DNA of 7,268 nucleotides from an uncultured Lachnospiraceae bacterium. GTDB lineage: Bacteria > Bacillota > Clostridia > Lachnospirales > Lachnospiraceae. Shown here one piece after another: positions 1-5,932 of the stretch; within the stretch, counting starts at the first letter, position 1, and each line of letters opens with the position of its first letter. A program made the translations under genes and the position numbers. The DNA lies in assembly GCA_944376975.1 (NCBI GenBank), contig CALWEE010000075.1, positions 1 to 7,268 on the forward strand, in the 5' to 3' direction. Under the pieces are notes generated by a model that made no database searches, was not told where the DNA came from, and saw only the letters and a list, made by a program, of their open reading frames with translations.

Positions 1-3
1 CCC

Positions 4-459
4 ATGATCAGAAGTTTACATAAAGAAGACATAGACCGGGTCGCGGCCATATGGTTAGAGTCCAATATAAAAACGCACGACTACATTCCCCAGGCATACT
101 GGGAACACCATTTCATTCCTGTGAAAGAACAGCTGGCGCAGGCAGAGGTGTATGTGTATGAAGACGAAAAAAACATTCAGGGCTTCATAGGACTGGATGG
201 TGATCATATAGCCGGTATTTTTGTTTCCGAAAACAGCCGGTCGCGGGGCATAGGAAAAGCCCTGCTGGACCATGTAAAGGCCAAAAACACCAAACTGCGT
301 CTGAACGTTTATCAGAAGAACGGACGGGCCCTGCGTTTTTATCAAAGAGAAGGGTTCCGGATATGGCGCGAATGCTATGACGAAGCCGTGGGAGAAAAAG
401 AATACGAAATGCGCTGGGAAACGTGGATGCCCGCGCGGGCGCAAAGCGACAGACCGTAA
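4..459 (+). CDS. GNAT-family N-acetyltransferase, YjaB-like
   Basis: The 151-residue protein is a single GNAT domain that should transfer an acetyl group from acetyl-CoA to an amine; the acceptor is unknown. The acetyl-CoA loop (motif A) is visible at residues 79-84 as R-S-R-G-I-G, followed by KALLDHV. Motif B follows as LNVYQKNGRALRFYQREGF at about 100-118, with the usual Asn106, Tyr113 and Gly-Phe. The order HDYIP ... YWEHH ... GFIGLDGDHIAGIFV matches what I recall of E. coli YjaB-type acetyltransferases, and the length suits one domain. The ATG is only three bases from the window edge, so its ribosome site cannot be seen and a longer N-terminus cannot be excluded. The stop codon (457-459) lies inside the ribosome site of the next gene, so the two are probably co-transcribed and translationally coupled. 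The last ten or so residues look like a non-conserved tail. Confidence 0.88.
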   Translation: MIRSLHKEDIDRVAAIWLESNIKTHDYIPQAYWEHHFIPVKEQLAQAEVYVYEDEKNIQGFIGLDGDHIAGIFVSENSRSRGIGKALLDHVKAKNTKLRLNVYQKNGRALRFYQREGFRIWRECYDEAVGEKEYEMRWETWMPARAQSDRP

Positions 460-466
460 GGAGGAG
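458..466 (+). promoter_or_regulatory. Shine-Dalgarno of DUF1848 gene overlapping the acetyltransferase stop
   Basis: AAGGAGGAG is a near-ideal ribosome site placed 6 bases before the ATG at 473. Its first two bases are the last two of the upstream TAA stop, an arrangement typical of translational coupling. It fixes the start at 473 rather than at an in-frame ATG at 377 inside the preceding gene. Confidence 0.8.
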
Positions 467-472
467 TGGATC

Positions 473-1420
473 ATGATCATCAATACCGGCGCGCGTACCG
501 ACACGGTGCAGTACTTTACGCCATGGCTTTTAAACCGGTTCAAAGAAGGCTATGTCCTTTCCCGCAATCCGCTGTTTCCAAACAAAGTGACCCGCTATGA
601 GCTGACGCCGGAGAAAGTGGACTGCGTGGAATTTTGTTCAAAAAATTACCGGCCCATATTGAAGGATCTCCATCAGATCACGGACCGTTTCCATACCCAT
701 TTCCAATATACGATCACGGCCTACGGCAAAGATATCGAACCGGGCGTGCCCGACATCGACGCCAGCATCGACACGCTGCTGGAATTGGAGAAACAGGTTG
801 GGAAGGAACGTATCTGCTGGCGGTACGATCCGGTACTGCTGACGCCCAAATATACGATCGACGTCCATATGGAAACCTTCGATCACATGGCGTCCCGCCT
901 GGCCGGCCATGTGGACCGGTGCGTCTTCAGTTTTGTGGAAATGTATAAAAAACTGGAAGTCAACATGCCGGAACTCGTCCCTTTGAGGGCAGAGGAAAAG
1001 GAGACGCTGGCGGAAGGCCTGGGAAGGATCGCCGGGAAATACGGTATCCCCATCCAGACCTGCGGTACCAATGGAGATTATACCCGCTACGGCATACAGC
1101 CCTCCGGCTGCGTTACCCTTCAGATGCTCGGGCAGGCCAACGGGATCGTTTTTCGTAGCCTGAAGCACAAAGGTATGCGGGAAGGCTGTCACTGTATGGA
1201 AAGCCGGGATATCGGCGCGTACGATACCTGCCTGAACGGCTGCCGGTATTGTTACGCCAATAAAGATCATAAAAAAGCCGTTGACAATTTTCGGCTTCAC
1301 GATCCGTCATCGCCCCTTTTGCTGGGACATCTGAAAGCGGACGACGAAGTCCGGCAGGGCGCTCAGAAAAGCTTTCTGGAAAAAGACGCGATCTATGGAC
1401 AGGAGCGGCTCATCTTATAA
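473..1420 (+). CDS. DUF1848 family protein with C-terminal radical-SAM-like cysteine cluster
   Basis: This 315-residue protein belongs to the uncharacterised DUF1848 family. The N-terminus (MIINTGARTDTVQYFTPWLLNRF, then EGYVLSRNPLFP) is the family's usual opening, and the length is normal. Near the C-terminus the sequence DTCLNGCRYCYAN carries Cys253-x3-Cys257-x2-Cys260, the spacing of the [4Fe-4S] motif of radical SAM enzymes. In ordinary radical SAM proteins this motif is near the N-terminus of the barrel; its C-terminal place is a known trait of DUF1848. Two more cysteines (239 and 241, CHC) precede it. A cytosolic Fe-S protein is therefore likely, but its reaction is unknown. It follows the acetyltransferase gene by 13 bases and precedes the FadR-type gene by 37, so it looks like the middle gene of an operon. 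No signal peptide or membrane segment is evident. Confidence 0.87.
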   Translation: MIINTGARTDTVQYFTPWLLNRFKEGYVLSRNPLFPNKVTRYELTPEKVDCVEFCSKNYRPILKDLHQITDRFHTHFQYTITAYGKDIEPGVPDIDASIDTLLELEKQVGKERICWRYDPVLLTPKYTIDVHMETFDHMASRLAGHVDRCVFSFVEMYKKLEVNMPELVPLRAEEKETLAEGLGRIAGKYGIPIQTCGTNGDYTRYGIQPSGCVTLQMLGQANGIVFRSLKHKGMREGCHCMESRDIGAYDTCLNGCRYCYANKDHKKAVDNFRLHDPSSPLLLGHLKADDEVRQGAQKSFLEKDAIYGQERLIL

Positions 1421-1423
1421 AAT
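1396..1423 (+). promoter_or_regulatory. Possible internal promoter for the FadR-type regulator
   Basis: TGGACA (1396-1401) and TAAAAT (1418-1423) are separated by 16 bases and each differ from the sigma-70 consensus at one position. Transcription would start near 1430, ahead of the ribosome site at 1444-1449. The -35 box and most of the spacer lie within the 3' end of the DUF1848 gene, so this could give the regulator independent expression, but chance is possible. Confidence 0.33.
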
Positions 1424-1457
1424 AAAAGAACGGGAAACCATACGAGGAGTGGAGAAC

Positions 1458-2171
1458 ATGGAACGATATGAAACGACCGACCGGCGGCCGCTGGCAGACC
1501 GGGTAGAAGACGGCCTGATGAAATATATCCTTCAGGAACCGGTCCGCCCGGGAGAACGGATACCCAACGAATTTCAGCTGGCGAAGCGGTTCGGCGTGGG
1601 CAGGAGCACGGTCCGGGAAGCGGTAAAGGGGCTTGTGTCACGGGGCGTACTGGAAGTCCGGCAGGGATCCGGGACCTATGTGATCAGCACCAGCGCGTTG
1701 GATGACGATCCGCTGGGGTTTGGCAAGATCGAAGATAAATATCAGCTGGCGCTGGAGCTTTTTGACGTGCGCCTGATGATCGAACCGGAGATCGCCGCCC
1801 TCGCCTGCAAAAACGCGACGAAGGACGACCTTGTACGGCTGCGCCGTCTGTGCGATGAAACGGAAAAACTCTATGTGACCGGAAGGAACCATATCAGCAA
1901 AGACATTGAGTTTCATACCTGTATCGCCGGATGCAGCAAAAACCAGGTGGTGGAGATCCTGCTTCCGGTGATCAACACGGCCGTGTCCACTTTTGCCAGC
2001 CTGACCCATCGGATGCTGATGGAAGAAACGATAAAGACCCATCGTTCCATCACGGAATCTATTGAAAAGCGGGATTCGGTAGGGGCGCGCTGCGCCATGA
2101 TCATGCACCTGACCTATAACCGCCAGACGATCTTAAGCATCCTCGAAGAAAGATCGGGTCCCGGTCGCTGA
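1458..2171 (+). CDS. FadR-subfamily GntR transcriptional regulator (FCD domain), upstream of the sugar-acid operon
   Basis: This 237-residue DNA-binding protein has an N-terminal winged helix (about 10-76) and a C-terminal all-helical FCD ligand domain (about 98-222). The recognition region FQLAKRFGVGRSTVREAVKGL (39-59) and the wing GVLEVRQGSGTYV (63-75) are textbook GntR. In the FCD domain, Asp149-x3-His153, His195 and His217 match the conserved metal-binding set that helps hold a carboxylate ligand. The ATG at 1458 is chosen because GAGGAG (1444-1449) lies 8 bases before it and the domain begins soon after; an in-frame ATG at 1395 lies within the previous gene. It is the last gene before a strong terminator and is followed by the dehydratase promoter with its palindromes. 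It is therefore the leading candidate for local repressor of the dehydratase-kinase-aldolase operon, with a sugar acid or KDG as inducer. The role is inferred; the family call is firm. Confidence 0.92.
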   Translation: MERYETTDRRPLADRVEDGLMKYILQEPVRPGERIPNEFQLAKRFGVGRSTVREAVKGLVSRGVLEVRQGSGTYVISTSALDDDPLGFGKIEDKYQLALELFDVRLMIEPEIAALACKNATKDDLVRLRRLCDETEKLYVTGRNHISKDIEFHTCIAGCSKNQVVEILLPVINTAVSTFASLTHRMLMEETIKTHRSITESIEKRDSVGARCAMIMHLTYNRQTILSILEERSGPGR

Positions 2172-2202
2172 CACCAAAGAGGTAAATGGAAAAGCGCGCG
2201 AA

Positions 2203-2219
2203 GATTCATCAGATGTATT
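2203..2219. promoter_or_regulatory. Upstream operator-like imperfect palindrome
   Basis: GATTCATCAGATGTATT agrees at 14 of 17 positions with the perfect palindrome at 2330-2346 and keeps its layout: ATTCAT, a 3-base spacer (CAG), ATGTAT, one mismatch between arms. It lies 32 bases past the regulator's stop codon. The centres of the two sites (2211 and 2338) are 127 bp apart, close to 12 helical turns, so looping by one regulator is conceivable. It could also be chance in an AT-rich spacer. Confidence 0.4.
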
Positions 2220-2256
2220 TTCTTCTAAAAAAACAACCAGCGATCGGATATCGTCA

Positions 2257-2313
2257 ATCTGCGCAAAAATACAGCGGTCCAAAAAGGAAGGACGGCTGTT
2301 TTTTTGTGCAGAT
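2257..2313 (+). terminator. Long hairpin terminator after the FadR-type regulator
   Basis: Arms of 24 bases at 2257-2280 and 2290-2313 pair around a 9-base loop (AAAAAGGAA), with one G-T wobble and two mismatches. The core stem is ACAGC-G-GTCC against GGAC-G-GCTGT, followed by seven T residues (2299-2305). This is a good intrinsic terminator for the upstream plus-strand genes. The outer arm folds the T tract back onto an A-rich tract, so the hairpin is A-tract/T-tract symmetric and could also terminate on the minus strand. Because the dehydratase promoter lies downstream, it insulates rather than attenuates the catabolic operon. Confidence 0.82.
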
Positions 2314-2329
2314 GGGAAAATTGCCAATA

Positions 2330-2346
2330 AATACATCATATGTATT
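2330..2346. promoter_or_regulatory. Candidate operator: perfect palindrome touching the -35 box
   Basis: AATACAT-CAT-ATGTATT is a perfect 7-bp inverted repeat with a 3-bp spacer. Its last two bases are the first two of the TTGAAA -35 box. Binding there would block RNA polymerase, as expected for repression by a dimeric GntR/FCD protein. Either regulator in the window could be the ligand; the one encoded immediately upstream is favoured by position. Confidence 0.62.
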
Positions 2347-2373
2347 GAAATCCCATACGATCGTTCCTATAAT
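2345..2373 (+). promoter_or_regulatory. Sigma-70-type promoter of the dehydratase-kinase-aldolase operon
   Basis: TTGAAA (2345-2350) and a perfect TATAAT (2368-2373) are separated by the ideal 17 bases. Transcription should start around 2380, giving a short leader of about 35 bases with the ribosome site GAGGAG at 2401-2406. This is the strongest promoter match in the window, and its strength suggests that control is by repression. Confidence 0.8.
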
Positions 2374-2414
2374 TCAAAATATAGGGGGATAAAACCCGGA
2401 GAGGAGCGAATGAC

Positions 2415-4160
2415 ATGGAATTAAAAAGTCAGGAAATGCGCCGTCTGGCGCCGGAGATGGATCCTTTGCGCATCGGGACAGGGTGGAAACCGGAAGATCT
2501 TGGAAAACCTCAGGTCATGATCGAAAGTACCTATGGGGACAGCCACCCGGGGAGCGGCCATCTGGACAAGCTTGTGGAAGAAGTACGGAAAGGGGCGGAA
2601 GAAGCCGGAGGACACGGCGCCCGGTATTATTGCACGGATATCTGTGATGGGGAAAGCCAGGGGACCGACGGCATCAATTACAGCCTGGCCAGCCGGGAGA
2701 TGATCGCCAATATGATCGAGATACACGCCAACGCGACGCCTTTTGACGCGGCGGTCTATCTGGCCAGCTGCGACAAAGGCATGCCCGGCAATCTGATGGG
2801 CCTGGCCCGGGTGGACATCCCGTCGGTGGTGGTGCCGGGCGGGACCATGAATGCCGGACCGGACATGCTCACCCTTGAGCAGCTGGGTATGTACAGCGCC
2901 CGGTATCAGCGGGGTGAGATCGACGAAGAAACATTGAACTGGGCAAAATGCAATGCCTGTCCAAGCTGCGGCGCCTGTTCGTTTATCGGCACCGCTTCAT
3001 CCATGCAGATCATGGCGGAGGCTCTGGGGCTCGCCCTTCCCGGAAGCGCCCTCATGCCGGCCACCAGCCCGGATCTTCTGGATTACGCGAGGCAGGCGGG
3101 GGCATTGGCGGTAAAACTGGCCACCATGCCCGGCATGCGTCCCAGCGATATCGTGACGGAGAAAAGTTTTGAGAACGCCGTGCTGGTCCACGCGGCCATA
3201 TCGGGAAGCACCAACTGCCTGCTCCATATACCGGCTCTGGCCCATGAGTTTGGCATCGAGATCACCGGCGATACTTTTGACCGGCTCCATCGAGGCGCCC
3301 GGTATCTGCTGGATGTAAGACCGGCAGGACGCTGGCCGGCGGAATGTTTCTATTATGCCGGAGGCGTACCGGCCATCATGGAAGAGATACGGCAGCATCT
3401 GCATCTGGACGTGATGACCGTGACCGGGAAGACATTGGGAGAAAATCTGGATGAATTAAAGAAAAACGGATTTTATGAAAGATGCGACCGCTGGCTTCAG
3501 GAATTTAACAAACGCTATAATGTTTCGTTGAAAAAGACCGATATCATCCGGCCTTATGACGAACCGCTGGGGACGAACGGCAGCATCGCGGTGCTTCGGG
3601 GCAACCTGGCGCCGGAAGGCGCCGTGATCAAGCATACGGCCTGTCCGAAGGAAATGTTCAAAGCGGTTTTGCGGGCCCGTCCCTTTGACAGCGAAGAAGA
3701 ATGTCTGGACGCGGTATTGAAGCATAAAGTGTCCAAAGGGGACGCGGTGTTCATCCGCTATGAAGGGCCGAAAGGCAGCGGTATGCCGGAGATGTTCTAC
3801 ACATCCGAAGCGATCAGCAGCGATAAAGAACTGGGCCGGAGCATTGCCCTGATCACGGACGGACGGTTTTCCGGCGCGTCCACAGGTCCGGTGATCGGAC
3901 ACTGCAGCCCGGAGGCCGTGGACGGCGGTCCCATCGCGCTTGTGGAAGAAGGGGATCTGATCGAGATCGACGTGGAAGCGCGGAAGCTGAACATCATCGG
4001 CGTCAAAGGCGAAAGAAAGCCGATGGACGAGATCGACGCCATCTTGGCGGAAAGACGGAAGAACTGGAAACCCAGGGAACGCCGGTATAAGAAAGGCGTG
4101 CTCCGCCTGTTCAGCGAACATGCGGCCAGCCCCATGAAAGGAGCGTATCTGGAATTCTGA
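2415..4160 (+). CDS. IlvD/EDD-family sugar-acid (aldonate) dehydratase
   Basis: This 581-residue cytosolic enzyme should remove water from an aldonic acid to give a 2-keto-3-deoxy acid, probably D-gluconate to KDG. Family marks are TDICDGESQGTDGINYSLASRE (74-95), the SCDKGMPGN loop (118-126, Fe-S Cys119), CPSCGACSFIGTASSM (182-197, Fe-S Cys188), HAAISGSTNCLLHIPA (259-274), DVMTVTGKT (332-340) and TDGRFSGASTG (481-491) with the likely catalytic Ser486. The wording around these motifs resembles the YjhG/YagF xylonate dehydratase branch more than IlvD itself, though it is shorter than YjhG. The usual first cluster cysteine (PCNxH in IlvD) is replaced by HPGSGH (44-49); Cys77 in ICDG could serve instead. 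Cys179, 182, 185 and 188 form a CxxCxxCxxC string. The start is set by GAGGAG 8 bases before the ATG. Kinase and aldolase genes downstream argue against dihydroxy-acid dehydratase of branched-chain amino acid synthesis. The exact sugar acid is uncertain. Confidence 0.9.
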   Translation: MELKSQEMRRLAPEMDPLRIGTGWKPEDLGKPQVMIESTYGDSHPGSGHLDKLVEEVRKGAEEAGGHGARYYCTDICDGESQGTDGINYSLASREMIANMIEIHANATPFDAAVYLASCDKGMPGNLMGLARVDIPSVVVPGGTMNAGPDMLTLEQLGMYSARYQRGEIDEETLNWAKCNACPSCGACSFIGTASSMQIMAEALGLALPGSALMPATSPDLLDYARQAGALAVKLATMPGMRPSDIVTEKSFENAVLVHAAISGSTNCLLHIPALAHEFGIEITGDTFDRLHRGARYLLDVRPAGRWPAECFYYAGGVPAIMEEIRQHLHLDVMTVTGKTLGENLDELKKNGFYERCDRWLQEFNKRYNVSLKKTDIIRPYDEPLGTNGSIAVLRGNLAPEGAVIKHTACPKEMFKAVLRARPFDSEEECLDAVLKHKVSKGDAVFIRYEGPKGSGMPEMFYTSEAISSDKELGRSIALITDGRFSGASTGPVIGHCSPEAVDGGPIALVEEGDLIEIDVEARKLNIIGVKGERKPMDEIDAILAERRKNWKPRERRYKKGVLRLFSEHAASPMKGAYLEF

Positions 4161-5239
4161 TGGAAGAAAAAGAACGAACCCATAAACTGATCACATTGGG
4201 CGAGATCCTGCTCAGGCTCACGCCGCCGGATCGTCGGCTGATCCGGCAGACCTCCGTGTTTGAAGCGGATTACGGGGGAAGCGAAGCCAATATAGCGGCG
4301 CTTTTGGCGGGACTGGGTATGGACGCGGCGTATTTTACCGTCGTGCCCGATAATATCCTTGGAAGAAGCGCGATCCGCGCCCTTTCTTCCCAGGGCGTTG
4401 GCTGCGGGCCGGTGATCTTTTCCACACCGGAAGAAACGCCGACCCACCGGCTGGGAAGCTATTATCTGGAAACCGGCTTCGGCGTCCGTTCCAGTCAGGT
4501 CGTTTACGACCGAAAACACAGCGCCTTTTCCGAATATGACTATGAACGGCTGGATCTGGAAAAGATACTGGAAGGCCGTACATGGCTGCATCTGAGCGGG
4601 ATCACGCCGGCCCTTGGCGAAAGCTGCGCCAGGCTGACGCTTAGGTGCCTTAAACTGGCCAAAGACAAGGGGATGACCATAAGTTTCGACGGAAATTACC
4701 GGGGAGCCCTTTGGAGCTGGGACGCGGCGCGGGATTTCTGTACCCGATGCCTTCCCTATGTGGATGTGCTGTTCGGTATTGAGCCGTACCATCTGTGGAA
4801 GGATGAGTCGGATCACCAAAAAGGCGATGTAAAAGACGGGCTTTCCATGCGGCCGGACCGGGAGACGCAGCACCGGGTATTCCAGGCTTTCAAGGCGAAA
4901 TATCCGAATATCCGGTGTATGGCCCGGCATGTCCGGGGAACCTTCGGTGACAACACAAACAGTCTGAAGGCGTACATGTGGTATGAAGGCCGGACCTATG
5001 AAAGCCGGGAGATCACGTTTCCCGTTCTTGACCGGGTCGGCGGCGGCGACGCTTTCGCGGCCGGGATGATCTATGGCCTGACGCACGGGTACGCGCCGAA
5101 AGAGACCGTGGATTTCGCCGTGGCCGTCAGCGCTTTTAAGCATACGGTCCGGGGGGATGTGTGCCTGATCGACGATCCGGGAACGATCCGTTCCATGATG
5201 GGGGCAGAGGGCAATGTTTCTTCGGATATACAAAGATAA
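4160..5239 (+). CDS. kdgK: PfkB-family sugar kinase, probable 2-keto-3-deoxygluconate kinase
   Basis: This 359-residue ribokinase-type enzyme should use ATP to convert KDG to 2-keto-3-deoxy-6-phosphogluconate. Visible marks are the opening strand KLITLGEILLRLTPP (9-23), the substrate-side GGSEANIAALLAGLG (39-53), HLSGITPAL (144-152), SFDGNYR (175-181), and the C-terminal signature DRVGGGDAFAAGMIYGL (291-307) with catalytic base Asp297. The usual GAGD is GGGD here, a conservative change. An extra stretch near 216-250 makes the protein longer than the typical 310-340 residues. Its ATG shares one base with the stop of the dehydratase (TGATG), and the nearest purine-rich ribosome site (AAAGGAG, 4137-4143) is 16 bases away, so translation probably depends on coupling. 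Position between a dehydratase and a KDPG aldolase supports KDG, or the galacto epimer, over other PfkB substrates. Confidence 0.87.
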   Translation: MEEKERTHKLITLGEILLRLTPPDRRLIRQTSVFEADYGGSEANIAALLAGLGMDAAYFTVVPDNILGRSAIRALSSQGVGCGPVIFSTPEETPTHRLGSYYLETGFGVRSSQVVYDRKHSAFSEYDYERLDLEKILEGRTWLHLSGITPALGESCARLTLRCLKLAKDKGMTISFDGNYRGALWSWDAARDFCTRCLPYVDVLFGIEPYHLWKDESDHQKGDVKDGLSMRPDRETQHRVFQAFKAKYPNIRCMARHVRGTFGDNTNSLKAYMWYEGRTYESREITFPVLDRVGGGDAFAAGMIYGLTHGYAPKETVDFAVAVSAFKHTVRGDVCLIDDPGTIRSMMGAEGNVSSDIQR

Positions 5240-5253
5240 CAGGAGGAGCGGTT

Positions 5254-5892
5254 ATGAAGACGATAGAAGAAAGATTTTATGAATGCGCGGTCATACCGGT
5301 GGTCGTTCTCGACGATCCCGAAGACGCGGCGCCTCTGGCGAAGGCGTTGACGGCAGGGGGCCTTTCCTGCGCGGAGGTGACCTTTCGGACAGACGCGGCG
5401 GCGGAATCGATCCGACGCATCCGCGCGGCGTGTCCGGATATGCTGGTGGGCGCCGGAACGGTGCTGACAGCCGGCCAGGTGGAGCAGGCTGTGGAGGCGG
5501 GCGCGGAATTTATCGTGAGCCCCGGATTTGATCCGGAGATCGTCGATCTGTGCCTGGAAAAAAATATCCCGGTCTTTCCCGGCTGCATGACGCCATCGGA
5601 AGTTGCCCAGGGCGTAAAACGGGGATTGAAAGTCATAAAGTTTTTCCCGGCAAAACAGGCCGGCGGACTGGACATGATCCGGGCGCTTTCCGCGCCTTAT
5701 CCCATGGCGCGCTTTATGCCTACAGGCGGCATCGGACCGGATAACCTGAAGTCGTATCTGTCCTGTGATAAAGTCCTGTGCTGCGGCGGCAGCTGGATGG
5801 TAAAAAAAGAGTTGATCGAGAAGGGCGCGTTCGAGAAGATCCGGCAGCTTTGCGCGGAAGCGGCGGCGCTGGCGGCTTCCATACGCGGATAA
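5254..5892 (+). CDS. eda: KDPG/KHG aldolase (2-dehydro-3-deoxy-phosphogluconate aldolase)
   Basis: This 212-residue class I aldolase splits KDPG into pyruvate and glyceraldehyde-3-phosphate. The Schiff-base lysine is Lys129 in VIKFFPA (127-133). The other active-site marks are AEVTFRT with Glu41 and Arg45, VGAGTVL (65-71), SPGFDPEIV (89-97), FPGCMTPSE (108-116) and MPTGGI (155-160), the phosphate-binding end of the barrel. Length and order match the bacterial Eda/KdgA family of TIM-barrel trimers. The start at 5254 follows AGGAGGAG (5241-5248) by 5 bases and a 14-base gap after the kinase stop; in-frame ATGs further upstream lie within the kinase gene. It is the last gene of the operon, followed 9 bases later by a hairpin terminator. 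The C-terminus ends in an Ala-rich helix. Confidence 0.93.
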   Translation: MKTIEERFYECAVIPVVVLDDPEDAAPLAKALTAGGLSCAEVTFRTDAAAESIRRIRAACPDMLVGAGTVLTAGQVEQAVEAGAEFIVSPGFDPEIVDLCLEKNIPVFPGCMTPSEVAQGVKRGLKVIKFFPAKQAGGLDMIRALSAPYPMARFMPTGGIGPDNLKSYLSCDKVLCCGGSWMVKKELIEKGAFEKIRQLCAEAAALAASIRG

Positions 5893-5901
5893 AAAAGTTC
5901 A

Positions 5902-5926
5902 GGGGCGGCATGGCCGCCCCGTTTTT
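5902..5926 (+). terminator. GC-rich terminator shared by convergent genes
   Basis: GGGGCGGC-ATG-GCCGCCCC is a perfect 8-bp stem with a 3-base loop, followed by GTTTTTG. On the minus strand the same stem is followed, after a few bases, by a run of six T (complement of 5892-5897). It lies in the 40-base gap between the stop of the aldolase gene and that of the convergent regulator gene, so it probably terminates both. Confidence 0.85.
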
Positions 5927-5932
5927 GTGCTT

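Noticed and set aside
638..1300. A 220-codon minus-strand open frame opposite the DUF1848 gene
   Set aside because: The plus strand shows a complete DUF1848 protein with a strong ribosome site, and the minus frame has no recognisable domain or ribosome site.
2186..2392. A 68-codon frame in the spacer before the dehydratase, considered as a leader peptide
   Set aside because: It runs through the terminator hairpin, the operator and the promoter, so it would not be on the operon mRNA, and its ribosome site is badly spaced.
2172..2414. A riboswitch or attenuator in the dehydratase leader
   Set aside because: The hairpin lies upstream of the promoter, and the true leader of about 35 bases is too short for a riboswitch.
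2415..4160. Branched-chain amino acid dihydroxy-acid dehydratase (IlvD proper)
   Set aside because: The PCNxH cysteine is missing, motifs resemble the sugar-acid branch, and the downstream genes are KDG kinase and KDPG aldolase with no ilv genes.
3797..5233. A 478-codon open frame on the minus strand opposite the dehydratase and kinase genes
   Set aside because: Both plus-strand proteins carry full family motifs over this region, while the minus-strand translation is rich in Arg, His and Pro with no recognisable domain; it reflects GC-rich codon use.
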